A stretch of DNA of 64,000 nucleotides from Acinetobacter sp. ANC 4169 (GCF_002135355.1 NZ_NEGE01000009.1:62001-126000); one strand, 5' to 3'; shown: positions 1 to 9,649, numbered from the stretch's first letter. Numbers and translations are program-made. The notes: generated from the letters alone by a model not told the origin.

Positions 1-1
1 A

Positions 2-205
2 ATTGGTACGCAATTGACGACTAGCTTTGCAATGTGGCCACCTTCATCTGTTAGCGGTTTCTATTATGCAAACCCTGAAAGTCAGTACTTTAATGTGGGT
101 AAAATCGCAGGCGATCAGCTTGAGGATTATGCGAAGCGTAAGGGCTGGACTTTAGATGAAGCTAAGCGTTGGTTAGCGCCGAATTTGGATGATTCGGTGG
201 TTTAA
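2..205 (+). CDS. metH: Methionine synthase (cobalamin-dependent), C-terminal end, partial
   Basis: Only the last 67 codons are in the window; the reading frame is open to the left edge, so the TTG at 14 is internal. The residues [18 protein letters not shown] and the ending [13 protein letters not shown] match the C-terminal AdoMet-binding activation domain of cobalamin-dependent methionine synthase, where the conserved Y-rich loop contacts S-adenosylmethionine and the protein ends in WLAPNL. The enzyme transfers a methyl group from methyltetrahydrofolate to homocysteine in the cytoplasm; the activation domain repairs oxidised cobalamin. A strong terminator follows within 30 bp. The identification is confident for so short a piece because this tail is highly conserved. 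Confidence 0.88.
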   Translation: MGTQLTTSFAMWPPSSVSGFYYANPESQYFNVGKIAGDQLEDYAKRKGWTLDEAKRWLAPNLDDSVV

Positions 206-228
206 GAATCCTCTAATTTAGAGAAGAA

Positions 229-258
229 AAAAATCCCCTCGAATGAGGGGGTTTTTTA
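229..258 (+). terminator. Rho-independent terminator after metH
   Basis: Stem CCCCTC / GAGGGG around a short AT-containing loop, preceded by an A tract and followed by six T residues. Confidence 0.85.
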
Positions 259-302
259 TTTATAATTAGAAGTCTTAAAAATACATAAACGACATTTATA
301 AA

Positions 303-656
303 ATGAAAAAAATATTCTTACTTTTAGTTTTACCTTTTATTTCATCTTTTGCTTTTGCAGAATGTAAGGCAAGCAACGTATACGATGAAATTGCTTGTTA
401 TGAAAAAGAACTAAAATCTAATAAAACCAAACTCAACCAAACTTATCAAAAGCTCTATAACACTATGGATGATGAAGGTAAGAAAATTTTAGAAACCTCT
501 CAAAAGAATTGGTTGTTATATAAAAATAGTCATTGTGATGAACTCGTGTCTTATATTTCGAGCTCTTCACTCGGTGCAGGTTCCAAGTTAATCAATCTAT
601 CATGCAATGCCGATCTTATTGATCAGCGAATTAAAGAGCTGAAGGATTTACTTTAA
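303..656 (+). CDS. LprI-like (DUF1311) small secreted protein
   Basis: 117 residues. Residues 1-19 form a clear Sec signal peptide (MKK, then a run of L/V/I, ending AFA), with predicted cleavage before Glu20. The mature part has four cysteines, at C21 and C32 and in the motifs SHCDE and LSCNAD, and the pattern LNQTYQKLY...SQKNWLLYKNSHC. This is the signature of the DUF1311 / lysozyme-inhibitor LprI N-terminal family, periplasmic or lipoprotein-linked proteins of mostly unknown role; lysozyme inhibition is known for mycobacterial LprI only. The gene stands alone between the metH terminator and an IS element. The family call is good; a lysozyme-inhibiting function is not shown. Confidence 0.72.
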   Translation: MKKIFLLLVLPFISSFAFAECKASNVYDEIACYEKELKSNKTKLNQTYQKLYNTMDDEGKKILETSQKNWLLYKNSHCDELVSYISSSSLGAGSKLINLSCNADLIDQRIKELKDLL

Positions 657-660
657 TTTT

Positions 661-716
661 TAGGTAATCCCCCCTAAATCCCCCTTTTACAAAAGGGGAC
701 TTTCGCGTATCACATG
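661..716. repeat. C-rich/G-rich hairpin repeat left of the IS3 element
   Basis: A C-rich stretch is followed by the perfect hairpin CCCCTTTT-AC-AAAAGGGG. It resembles the short intergenic palindromes scattered through many gammaproteobacterial genomes. A related but different palindrome (CCTCTCCT-CTT-AGGAGAGG) lies on the other side of the IS at about 1978-2016. It has no long T tract, so it is a poor terminator. Confidence 0.45.
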
Positions 717-735
717 AGTTCCGTGACTGTAGTGG

Positions 736-1657
<922 letters not shown>

Positions 1658-2131
1658 AGGATCATTTTCTCCTGTTCGAGTTGATGAATACGAGCTTTAA
1701 GTTGCTGTATTTCTCTTTGTTCAGTCGTTAAAGCAGGCGCTGTTGGGGCTTGACCTGTTCGTTCAAATTGAAGTTGATCAACCCAGCGTCTCAATGCTGT
1801 TTGACCAATATCTAAAGCACGACAGGCTTGTAAAATTGAATAGCCTTGATCAAGTACAAGGCTTGCTGCTTCAAGTTTGAATTCTGGAGTGAATGTTCGT
1901 CTTGATTTCATGGAGCACCTCTTTGGTGAATACATTATCACCTAATTTGGTGTCCAACTTTATTAAACCACTACAATCCCCTCTCCTCTTAGGAGAGGGC
2001 TAGGGAGAGGTTTATAATTTGAAGAGGTGCTTTTTAAATGCCCGTTTTTACACTTTTATGTCAGCAAACATTATGTTTTTCGATAATAATAAGCCCTTTA
2101 AATTCTCCCTAATAAATAGATTGGTCATCCC

Positions 2132-3862
2132 ATGAAAAAACTCATGAACAACGCAGAAAGCCTCGTTGTCCAAATGTGCAAAGGACTTGTACTGGCTCAC
2201 CCTGAGCTTCAATTTAATGAAGCCTATAAAATCATTTCACGTAAAGAAAAACACAATAACGTGGCACTGATCAGTGGCGGCGGTAGCGGTCATGAACCAG
2301 CACATGCAGGCTTTGTTGGCACAGGTATGCTCGATGCTGCCGTGTGTGGTGATGTATTTGCCTCTCCTTCGCAAATTCAAGTTTATAAAGCCTTACAGCA
2401 AGTCGCATCTGACAAAGGCGCATTGATGATCATCAAAAACTATTCTGGCGATATGATGAATTTCCAGAATGGCGCAGCGTTGGCGACGGAAGATGGCATC
2501 AAGGTTGACTACGTAAAAGTGGCGGATGATATTGCAGTAAAAGACAGCCTATATACCGTGGGTCGTCGTGGTGTTGCAGGCACAGTGTTTGTGCATAAAA
2601 TTGCGGGTGCTGCAGCTGCTAAAGGCTATGAACTTGCGCGCGTAAAAGAACTGGCACAAAAAGCTGCCGACAGCGTGACCAGTCTTGGCTTTGCATACAC
2701 CTCTTGCACCGTTCCAGCCAAAGGCACCCCTACTTTCACTTTGGATGATGACGAAATGGAATATGGCGTGGGCATTCACGGTGAACCGGGTATCCGCCGT
2801 GAAAAAATCCTGCCATCTAAAAAACTTGCACAGCGTATTGTCGATGACCTGTTCCTGGATCGTCCTGATCTGACAGAAGTCGCAGTTTTGGTGAATGGTT
2901 TTGGTACAACACCGCTGCAAGAATTGTATGTGTTCAACCATGACGTGTGCGAACATCTGACAAGCAAAGGCATCAAAATTTATCGCACTTTTGTCGGCAA
3001 CTATATGACCAGTATCGATATGAGCGGTGCGTCCGTTTCACTCCTTGCTGTGGACGATGAACTGAAAGCTTATCTGGATGCAGAAGCCAATACCCCTGCC
3101 TTTAAAATGGATGGTTCAGCGGCTCTACCTTTTGAATTTGCTGCCAACAATTCAACAGCAGAACGTAATTTAAATACCGATGTTGAAACCCATGCAGAAC
3201 ATGCCAAAATTTCCAATGAGCAATTCAGTATTGAAAATATGCGCTATGTGGTTGATGTCATGAGCGCCTGCATCATTAAAAATGAAGTACCGTTCTGTGA
3301 GCTGGATGCCCATGCCGGTGACGGTGACTTCGGTATGAGCGTGGCCAAAGGCTTTAAACAGCTGAAACGTCAGTGGCATGAACTGGTTCAGGCTGAACAG
3401 ATGGATGACTTCCTGCTGAACTGTTCAATGATCATCATGGAATATTGTGGCGGTGCATCAGGTCCAATCTGGGGTTCAGCCTTCCGTGCAGCAAGTAAGT
3501 CGGTTCAAGGAAAAGAGACTCTTTCTGTTGCCGACTTTGCTGCCATGCTGCAAGACGCAGTAAAAGGCATTCAAACCACTGGTGAGCGTTCATTCGGTCG
3601 TGGTGCTGTGGTCGGTGACAAGACCCTGATTGATGCCTTGGTGCCATGTGCAGATTCATGGTCTGCCAATACCAACAAAACCTTTAAAGAAAACTTTATT
3701 CTCGGTGCACAAGCTGCCGTTCAGGGAGCAGAGTCGACTAAAGATATCGTTGCACGTATGGGCCGTGCCGGAACAGTCGGCGACCGCAGCTTAGGCTATC
3801 CAGATGCAGGTGCACATGGTTTAGGTGTGATTTTTAGCGATATTGCTGAGCATATTAAATAA
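2132..3862 (+). CDS. dhaK: Single-chain dihydroxyacetone kinase (DhaK-DhaL fusion)
   Basis: 576 residues. The N-terminal DAK1 domain (about 1-335) carries GGGSGHEP at 49-56 and GIHGEPG at 214-220, where His216 is the expected residue that binds dihydroxyacetone covalently. The C-terminal DAK2 domain (about 365-576) carries LDAHAGDGDFG at 391-401, the Asp cluster that binds Mg-ATP. This is the ATP-dependent single-polypeptide type of eukaryotes and Citrobacter, not the PTS-dependent DhaKLM type of E. coli. It phosphorylates dihydroxyacetone or glyceraldehyde to feed glycolysis. No glycerol dehydrogenase or PTS gene is nearby and a terminator follows, so it is monocistronic. Confidence 0.9.
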   Translation: MKKLMNNAESLVVQMCKGLVLAHPELQFNEAYKIISRKEKHNNVALISGGGSGHEPAHAGFVGTGMLDAAVCGDVFASPSQIQVYKALQQVASDKGALMIIKNYSGDMMNFQNGAALATEDGIKVDYVKVADDIAVKDSLYTVGRRGVAGTVFVHKIAGAAAAKGYELARVKELAQKAADSVTSLGFAYTSCTVPAKGTPTFTLDDDEMEYGVGIHGEPGIRREKILPSKKLAQRIVDDLFLDRPDLTEVAVLVNGFGTTPLQELYVFNHDVCEHLTSKGIKIYRTFVGNYMTSIDMSGASVSLLAVDDELKAYLDAEANTPAFKMDGSAALPFEFAANNSTAERNLNTDVETHAEHAKISNEQFSIENMRYVVDVMSACIIKNEVPFCELDAHAGDGDFGMSVAKGFKQLKRQWHELVQAEQMDDFLLNCSMIIMEYCGGASGPIWGSAFRAASKSVQGKETLSVADFAAMLQDAVKGIQTTGERSFGRGAVVGDKTLIDALVPCADSWSANTNKTFKENFILGAQAAVQGAESTKDIVARMGRAGTVGDRSLGYPDAGAHGLGVIFSDIAEHIK

Positions 3863-3881
3863 GATTTAAGCTAGCCAAATC

Positions 3882-3912
3882 AAAAGCCTCGAAACTATTC
3901 GGGGCTTTTTTT
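3882..3912 (+). terminator. Terminator after dihydroxyacetone kinase
   Basis: A 12-bp stem with one G-T pair (AAAAGCCTCGAA / TTCGGGGCTTTT) around the loop ACTA, running into a T tract. Confidence 0.85.
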
Positions 3913-4203
3913 AATTTCCCCTTTACCTCTCTTTCTTGTACTTCATTTGAAAGCATCAGATTAAAAAGCATTCAGAAGATGCTGTTGTTAATTCACTTAA
4001 TCGCATGATAAACATAGGGTGAGGATGGCTAATCTTGGTTTTTCTGAGCCTTAGGAAACAAGGGTTCCTTATACAAATAAGAAAGCAGACCTTTAATTTT
4101 AAAGTCTATAACTTGAATAATCAGTTTCTTATTTTTAGAAAGTAAGTAGCCTCAAAATATATTCTGAGTTCGCAAGCAATAAGTAATTTTTAATAGCTAA
4201 CTT
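3913..4203. other. Intergenic, AT-rich, no gene seen
   Basis: Between the kinase terminator and the convergent gene ending at 4204. No open frame of note, repeat or RNA gene was recognised. Confidence 0.5.
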
Positions 4204-4647
4204 TTAATTTTTAAAGCTTATTTCCACCACATTCAAATGATGCATCATTTCCCTGATAAAAACGAAATACACAAACACATAAAAATGCTCGCTATCCACC
4301 TGCCGTACATAATATTTAATGTGTTCAACAAACTCATTAAAAGCGTGTTCCAGCTTGATCCGATCTATGACTGCTTCACCATTAAAAAATAATTGGGAAA
4401 TCTGCTGCATGTAGGCATCTGAAGTTTTAGCTATACGCTGAATTTTATGATCGAGTTTGAATTGTTCCAGTATTTCTTCAATCACCTCAATCATATTTTC
4501 TAAACTCAAAGCATCGAGTCTTCTATATCGGACACTTTGTAATTCAATAAAATCCAGCCCTTTGGCAATTTCAAATGACTGTTCATTCTTCATTTCAACC
4601 CGAATGGCATCGAGCGTTAAAGAAAATTGCATAAGTTCCATAACCAT
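4204..4647 (-). CDS. Unknown protein paired with a diguanylate cyclase
   Basis: 147 residues, not recognised. It looks mostly helical, with charged amphipathic stretches (ENMIEVIEEILEQFKLDHKI; LEHAFNEFVEHIKYYV), a hydrophobic aromatic stretch (FYVFVYFVFIREMMHHL) and no signal peptide. The ATG at 4647 has a GCGGA motif just upstream. It begins 17 bp after the stop of the diguanylate cyclase on the same strand, so the two are probably cotranscribed. A link to c-di-GMP signalling is an inference from this position only. Confidence 0.6.
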   Translation of the reverse strand: MVMELMQFSLTLDAIRVEMKNEQSFEIAKGLDFIELQSVRYRRLDALSLENMIEVIEEILEQFKLDHKIQRIAKTSDAYMQQISQLFFNGEAVIDRIKLEHAFNEFVEHIKYYVRQVDSEHFYVFVYFVFIREMMHHLNVVEISFKN

Positions 4648-4664
4648 ATATCCGCAAGCACAAC

Positions 4665-5873
4665 TTAAACAGCTGGGTCTAAGTTTAACTCCAGATAATG
4701 CCTGACCTGATTACGTCCTTGCTGTTTGGCCAAATATAAAGCTCGGTCCGCCATACGAATGGTCTGTTCTTTCTTGGAATTAGGTTGGGAAAGTGCGACG
4801 CCAAAACTGGCACTGGTTTTTAAAATGTTCCCTGTTTCCAGTTCAAATTCTTCTTGTTCAATAATTTTGCGACAGCGTTCTGCAATCTCAATCGCCTGTT
4901 GCAAATTTTGATCCTTTAAAATCAAAATAAACTCTTCGCCACCAAAACGCCCGACTACGTCCTGTATTCGTGTGGTGGTACATAAAATAGTGGCCACACG
5001 CTGCAAAACATCATCTCCCACTTCATGTCCATAATCATCATTAATTTTTTTGAAATGATCTAAATCCAGCAATACCACGGCATAAGTTGCCTTTTTCTTA
5101 CTTTCCAGAATACTGAGTTCTTCACCAATATAACGACGATTAAATACATTGGTCAGCGCATCGGTCTGACTCATTTTTTTAATCTTCATTTCACGCCGAC
5201 GCCACTGCGACAGTAAAATTTCAAAAAACAAAAACGAAATCAGCAAGATTGGCAAATAGACCTCTGCCATACTCTTAATCCAGAAAGGATTATGATAAAA
5301 CTCGCTATGCGTCAGGGCATCACTGAAAACAGGTGCATATCGAATGACATCATTGAAAGTTAAGTAACTAATAATGATGGTAAAAATAGAAGCAAAAATC
5401 GCGATGCTATAAATAATTTTTCGTGGATAATAGACCAGGCCAATCAGCACAATATTGATAAAACCAGAAATGGTTGCAGGACTAAACATACCCACGGTAT
5501 AACCGGCATAAATCATCACGCCACCAAAAAACATCGGTGAAAAATAGGTAATAAATTGACGGAATTTTTCATTGCCTTTATATCGGTGGCTTAGCGCAAT
5601 TAAGCCGATAAAAATGCCTAAAGTGATGAAGATAGTAGTAATACGGGTTACAAAAAAGTCATGATTAATCCAGACCCGATTTTCTTCTGAATAACAACTA
5701 AACAGATACCATTTAAGTGCACTGAGTTGGCAGAAGGCGCCAAAAAAGCACAGCAATACACCCTTGTCAAAATTGGACCAGGTAATAATTAAGTTATCTG
5801 ATTCAAGTAAATGAAACTTGAACCTGCCCCAATAATGAAAAATCAGCAGCGGTATTTTTCTAAAAAAGTTCAT
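4665..5873 (-). CDS. Membrane-bound diguanylate cyclase (GGDEF)
   Basis: 402 residues. Roughly five or six hydrophobic segments between residues 38 and 222 anchor it in the inner membrane. The GGDEF domain (about 235-395) has the signature GGEEF at 311-315 and the start motif TDALTNVFNRR. An intact product-inhibition I-site, RIQD at 302-305, lies exactly five residues before GGEEF, so the enzyme should be active and feedback-inhibited by c-di-GMP. It makes c-di-GMP from two GTP. The N-terminal part is not a sensor domain I recognise. The 147-residue gene follows directly in the same direction. Confidence 0.88.
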   Translation of the reverse strand: MNFFRKIPLLIFHYWGRFKFHLLESDNLIITWSNFDKGVLLCFFGAFCQLSALKWYLFSCYSEENRVWINHDFFVTRITTIFITLGIFIGLIALSHRYKGNEKFRQFITYFSPMFFGGVMIYAGYTVGMFSPATISGFINIVLIGLVYYPRKIIYSIAIFASIFTIIISYLTFNDVIRYAPVFSDALTHSEFYHNPFWIKSMAEVYLPILLISFLFFEILLSQWRRREMKIKKMSQTDALTNVFNRRYIGEELSILESKKKATYAVVLLDLDHFKKINDDYGHEVGDDVLQRVATILCTTTRIQDVVGRFGGEEFILILKDQNLQQAIEIAERCRKIIEQEEFELETGNILKTSASFGVALSQPNSKKEQTIRMADRALYLAKQQGRNQVRHYLELNLDPAV

Positions 5874-5958
5874 TTCTTTATGAATATCTTTATCATTTAT
5901 AAAATTTTTTTATTGCCTAAATATTATACCAACAGTACAAAAATTAAACAATGCGTGC

Positions 5959-6438
5959 TTATATCCTCTCGATAAACAGCACCCCATCCAAATGATCCAC
6001 TTCATGTTGCACAATTCGGGCAGGAAAACCGCTAAAGCTGGTTTCTACTACTTCTCCATCCAAGGTTAAATAACGCAGCTTAATCATTTGGGCACGTGCA
6101 ACTTGTCCACGCTCATCCGGTACGCTTAAACAGCCCTCTTCCCCCAAAACAGTCAGTTCAGACTTTTCCAGAATTTCAGGATTTACCATCACCAGCGCAT
6201 CCATTTCAGGGGCATCGGGATAACGCGGGTTCGGACGTGAGGCGACGATAATGACCCGTTTAGACACATAAACCTGAGGTGCAGCAATTCCCACACCGTT
6301 TCGTTCCAGCATGGTGGTATACATGGCTGCTGCAAGTTCCTTTAGCCACGGACTATTTAACTCAGTTGTTGCTACTTCTGCTGCTATTACAGTCAAAATG
6401 CTTTCACCACGCTGTGCCACAGGTAAAATAGTGCTCAT
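5959..6438 (-). CDS. def: Peptide deformylase
   Basis: 159 residues from the ATG at 6438, preceded by AAGGGA; the TTG one codon upstream is less likely. The three hallmark motifs are present: GVGIAAPQV (about 50-58), EEGCLSVP with the metal-binding Cys (about 110-117), and QHEVDHLDG, whose two His complete the metal site and whose Glu is catalytic (about 144-152). It removes the formyl group from the initiator methionine of new proteins. There is no fmt partner beside it, which suggests a second, non-fmt-linked deformylase as many Acinetobacter carry; that is inference. Confidence 0.9.
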   Translation of the reverse strand: MSTILPVAQRGESILTVIAAEVATTELNSPWLKELAAAMYTTMLERNGVGIAAPQVYVSKRVIIVASRPNPRYPDAPEMDALVMVNPEILEKSELTVLGEEGCLSVPDERGQVARAQMIKLRYLTLDGEVVETSFSGFPARIVQHEVDHLDGVLFIERI

Positions 6439-6658
6439 CAATTCATCCCTTAGCTAGCGATAACGCTAGGTTCAATACTTTTTTTAATTGCAAATTCTGT
6501 ATAAATATTAACCTTAAAAAATGCTGTGTGATATTCAGTTTTCACATTTCTATTGCATATTTATGAATGATTCAGGTCGTTTGAAAAGCTCAATCTTTTA
6601 AGCCGCTTTTAATTTTGCTTGCTTATGATTTGTCAAATTTCTTTATAAATAAAAAAAT

Positions 6659-6862
6659 ATGACAACTGCCCAACTGCTGCTTGGTGTTCTTTTTAGTTCT
6701 ATAGGCTTAGGCTATTTTTTGTATGGCAAAAAGCAAAAAGTCATTGTGCCCTGGATCTGTGGCTTAGTACTGATGATTTTCCCTTATTTTATAGAAAATA
6801 CCGGCATATTGACCACAATCGGTATTATTCTTTCTATTGCACCTTACTTTATCCGGCTTTAA
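6659..6862 (+). CDS. Small inner-membrane protein, two hydrophobic segments
   Basis: 67 residues with two predicted transmembrane helices (about 5-22 and 30-62, the second long or split) around a positively charged loop GKKQKV. The type (TTAQLLLGVLFSSIGLGYF at the start, IAPYFIRL at the end) resembles small conserved membrane proteins of Acinetobacter sometimes labelled amino acid transport protein without experimental support. No operon partner is evident. The function is unknown. Confidence 0.6.
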   Translation: MTTAQLLLGVLFSSIGLGYFLYGKKQKVIVPWICGLVLMIFPYFIENTGILTTIGIILSIAPYFIRL

Positions 6863-7001
6863 TTAAGTGACAAATCATATTGATTTATTCATAAAATTAA
6901 GTTGATACACTCAAAAGAAAGATTGATTTTTCATCTAAAAAACAAAATATTACAATTAAAAGATACCTGATCCATTTTGCTGACTTACGGAAACCTGAAG
7001 C

Positions 7002-8321
7002 ATGGACGCAATACCACGTTTAACGAGTGAAGATAAACGCACGCTGGGACTTTCATCTTTAGGCGGAGCACTGGAATTTTACGACTTCGTGATTTATGTC
7101 TTTTACGCCAAAATCATTTCAGAACTGTTTTTTCCTAGCGGCTTAAGTCCTTTCTGGGCCATGTTAAATACTTACGGCATTTTTGCCGCGGGTTATTTCT
7201 TCCGTCCCCTCGGCGGTGTGGTAATGGCACATTTTGGTGACCTGGTCGGACGTAAGCGCTTATTCAGCCTGTCTATTTTACTGATGGCCTTGCCTACCTT
7301 AATGATCGGGGTGATGCCGACCTTTGAAAGCATTGGCTATGCTGCACCGTTATTGTTATTGCTGATGCGTGTGGTTCAAGGCATTGCGATTGGCGGTGAA
7401 ATTCCTGCAGCCTGGACTTTTGTTTCCGAACATGTACCTTCAACCAAAATTGGCCTGGCCAATGGTTTACTCACTGCCGGGCTTTCGTTGGGCATCTTGC
7501 TCGGTGCCTTAATGTCACTGTTTATTTCGCTAAAATATAGCGAGACAGAAATTCATGATTGGGCATGGCGTGTGCCTTTTATTGTAGGCGGTATCTTCGG
7601 TTTAATTGCGCTATATCTACGCAGTTATTTAAAAGAAACCCCTGTATTCAAAGCCATGCAGCAACGTAAACAACTGGCTACCAAAATGCCGGTGAAACAG
7701 GTATTGGCAGAACATAAAACCGCAGTCGTGATTGGCATGCTGTTTACCTGGTTCCTTACAGCTTGTGTAGTGGTACTCATTTTGGCTATGCCGAATCTGC
7801 TTACAGGAGCCTTTGGTTTCGAGCGTGCCGATGCCTTTAAAATGCAGAGTGCAGCCATCATCATGCAAATGCTCGGTTGTATTGTTGCAGGCTTACTGGC
7901 AGACCGCTTGGGTGCAGGCAAAGTGATTATATGGGGTTCACTGGCTGTTGCTGTGATTGCCGCTATTTTCTATAACAGCTTGGGACTGGTTTCCGCTACG
8001 ACCGTATTTATGCTGTATATGCTGCTTGGACTGTTTTCAGGTACAGTCGGTATGGTGTCTTACAGCATGGTGAAAATGTTCCCGGCCCAGATTCGCTTCT
8101 CGGGTATTTCATTTTCCTATAACGTGGCCTATGCCATTGCAGGTGGCATTACGCTACCGTTGGTGCAATGGTTAAGCCTATATAGCAAGATTGGCGCTAT
8201 GTACTATATAGGCGTAGTCTGTGTTGTCGCATTCTTTACTGCCCTGCTTTATAGAGCCAAGTTTGAAAAACATGGCGGTATATCTGCCATGACTCCAGCA
8301 CAAAATGCACTGAAAGATTAG
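7002..8321 (+). CDS. MFS transporter, metabolite:H+ symporter (MHS/ProP-like) type
   Basis: 439 residues with about 12 membrane helices. The start SSLGGALEFYDFVIYVFYA, the loop motif HFGDLVGRKR after helix 2, and RVVQGIAIGGEIPAAWTFVSEH in helix 4 are characteristic of the MHS subfamily (proline/betaine, citrate, alpha-ketoglutarate and shikimate transporters). The substrate cannot be deduced. The gene is single. Its own terminator, AGCCCTTC-AGTT-GAAGGGCT plus T tract, has been split by a small transposable element (8347-8696), which may allow read-through toward the convergent DUF2505 gene. Confidence 0.85.
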   Translation: MDAIPRLTSEDKRTLGLSSLGGALEFYDFVIYVFYAKIISELFFPSGLSPFWAMLNTYGIFAAGYFFRPLGGVVMAHFGDLVGRKRLFSLSILLMALPTLMIGVMPTFESIGYAAPLLLLLMRVVQGIAIGGEIPAAWTFVSEHVPSTKIGLANGLLTAGLSLGILLGALMSLFISLKYSETEIHDWAWRVPFIVGGIFGLIALYLRSYLKETPVFKAMQQRKQLATKMPVKQVLAEHKTAVVIGMLFTWFLTACVVVLILAMPNLLTGAFGFERADAFKMQSAAIIMQMLGCIVAGLLADRLGAGKVIIWGSLAVAVIAAIFYNSLGLVSATTVFMLYMLLGLFSGTVGMVSYSMVKMFPAQIRFSGISFSYNVAYAIAGGITLPLVQWLSLYSKIGAMYYIGVVCVVAFFTALLYRAKFEKHGGISAMTPAQNALKD

Positions 8322-8330
8322 CTCTAAAAA

Positions 8331-8720
8331 AGCCCTTCAGTTGAAGTAATGCCAGTCAGTTAAGAAATTGACTGGTATTTTCTTTTTTAAATTCATGACT
8401 GTAGTTGATATGTGGAAAAGTCATCTGCAACTGTTTGAGGCATGAGGTGCATTGCACTGCAAGATTAAAAAATGATTGTTTCTGCGATAAATTTGCTAGT
8501 TGATAGTGGCTGACGAGTTTTGCGGTGAGGAGTATTACTCCGCAAGATGCCTTCCTTGCGAAGCTGCGCTTCTCATTTGGGCGAAACCAAAGTAACAAAT
8601 GAGCTGCAAGACTTTGATTTAAAAAGGTAAGACTCCGTCGTGAACTGCTAAAAAGCTAAAGAGTTTATTTCGAAACTCCTTAACTGATCAGCATTACTTC
8701 AGTTGAAGGGCTTTTTTTAT
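8331..8720 (+). terminator. Split Rho-independent terminator of the MFS gene
   Basis: The left arm (8331-8346) and right arm plus T tract (8697-8720) rejoin into A-tract, AGCCCTTC-AGTT-GAAGGGCT and T-tract once the 350-bp insertion and one 12-bp duplication are removed. In its present state the arms are about 350 nt apart. Only the small CTTC-AGTT-GAAG hairpin survives on each side, so termination is probably weakened. Confidence 0.75.
8347..8696 (+). mobile_element. Repeat family A, copy 1: MITE-like element in a terminator loop
   Basis: 350 bp with no credible coding sequence. The terminal inverted repeats are TAATGCCAGTCAGTTAAG and, from the other end, TAATGCTGATCAGTTAAG (15 of 18 identical). 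It is flanked by the perfect 12-bp direct repeat CTTCAGTTGAAG at 8335-8346 and 8697-8708. A second copy lies at 63416-63722. The first ~97 bp and last ~115 bp of the two are nearly identical; the middle differs by indels. Subterminal hairpins include CCAGTCA...TGACTGG near the left end. Target duplications of 10-12 bp are known for IS231-type IS4-family elements, which could supply transposase in trans; that link is inference. Confidence 0.82.
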
Positions 8721-8723
8721 CGA

Positions 8724-9221
8724 TTAAGCAATTAAATTTTTCTTTAATTCATCTTCAACAATCTGGATTTCCAGCTGGCTAAATTTACGAATTTCAGTTT
8801 CGGCATGTTTTTCCAGCATACCCGACAACAAAGGCACTTTAACTTTGACATGCCAATTCAGGCTAATGTGAATTTGCTGCTCATCTCCTGTTACTAGACG
8901 CTCGCAGTTCGCCTCTAAAGGCATATTTGCACCCAAGGTGATGCTTGAAGTTAAAGCGGCTAAATCTGTAACATCGGTACGCTTGACTCGAAATGCATCT
9001 TTAAGGAATTTTTTTGCCATATCCGGTATGTTGACATCCAAATTATAGGCACGGCGTAAAGTGTAAATATCACCGCTCATTTTAGACTCAATAATTTCTA
9101 ATTTTTCACCTGGAATACGCCTACATACCGCTTCGTGTAAAGCTGTATTTGCTACAAGTTGTTTGAACTGATCAATTGAAACACCCTGAATTGTAGAATT
9201 CACAGTAAAACGATGTGCCAT
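8724..9221 (-). CDS. DUF2505 family protein
   Basis: 165 residues, no signal peptide or membrane segment. MAHRFTVNSTIQGVSIDQFKQL at the start and alternating beta-strand-like stretches with LEANCERLVTGDEQQIHISLNWHVKVKVPLLSGMLEKHAETEI fit DUF2505, which belongs to the START/Bet-v1-like lipid-binding fold superfamily. A role in binding hydrophobic ligands is possible but unproven. The ATG at 9221 has AAAGGA at ideal spacing. It is convergent with the MFS gene across the interrupted terminator. Confidence 0.7.
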   Translation of the reverse strand: MAHRFTVNSTIQGVSIDQFKQLVANTALHEAVCRRIPGEKLEIIESKMSGDIYTLRRAYNLDVNIPDMAKKFLKDAFRVKRTDVTDLAALTSSITLGANMPLEANCERLVTGDEQQIHISLNWHVKVKVPLLSGMLEKHAETEIRKFSQLEIQIVEDELKKNLIA

Positions 9222-9357
9222 ATTTTCTAATCCTTTGTTTTTCTAGTGGTGGTTTTAAATATTTCCAAACCATTCGATCATCACTGATCTAGCCTATTTT
9301 TATAGCTCTTTATTTAATTGAATTTTAAAGCTGTTGGCATTGAGACTCTATACTAAA

Positions 9358-9633
9358 CTATTCAGCACATATACTGCAATAAATTGCAACTTTCTCAGCA
9401 CAGCTAATCCTGAGAAAATGACCACGATATTCAATGATCGCATCAAATTGTTCCGCACCATCATCCAGACCTGTGGCAGCCCAGGTCGTGCCCTGAGGAA
9501 AATCCTGCAACCAGGCTGCTTTATAAAAGTCAGAGACTGAATCGAAAGTGATATATTTTTCCGGTTCGGCTTGAATCTGGCATGCCAGTTCATCAAACTT
9601 TTGCAACTGATGTTGAACAAAGTCGATCAGCAT
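9358..9633 (-). CDS. Unknown small cytosolic protein downstream of pnuC
   Basis: About 91 residues from the ATG at 9633, which has GAGGAG upstream; a GTG at 9657 is a weaker alternative. It is rich in aromatic and acidic residues (EKYITFDSVSDFYKAAWLQDFP, DGAEQFDAIIEYRGHFLRIS) with four cysteines, two of them near the end (YCSIC). No domain was recognised. It starts 16 bp after the pnuC stop on the same strand, so it is probably cotranscribed, but there is no direct evidence that it works with PnuC. Confidence 0.55.
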   Translation of the reverse strand: MLIDFVQHQLQKFDELACQIQAEPEKYITFDSVSDFYKAAWLQDFPQGTTWAATGLDDGAEQFDAIIEYRGHFLRISCAEKVAIYCSICAE

Positions 9634-9649
9634 CCCTCTCTCCTCAAGC

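Noticed and set aside
661..716. CCCCTTTT-AC-AAAAGGGG hairpin as a terminator of the LprI-like gene
   Set aside because: The loop of two bases is too tight and there is no T tract; it fits a dispersed intergenic palindrome better.
8356..8598. 80-codon minus-strand frame inside repeat family A copy 1
   Set aside because: Not preserved in copy 2 because of indels, no ribosome site, composition unlike a protein; the element is non-coding.
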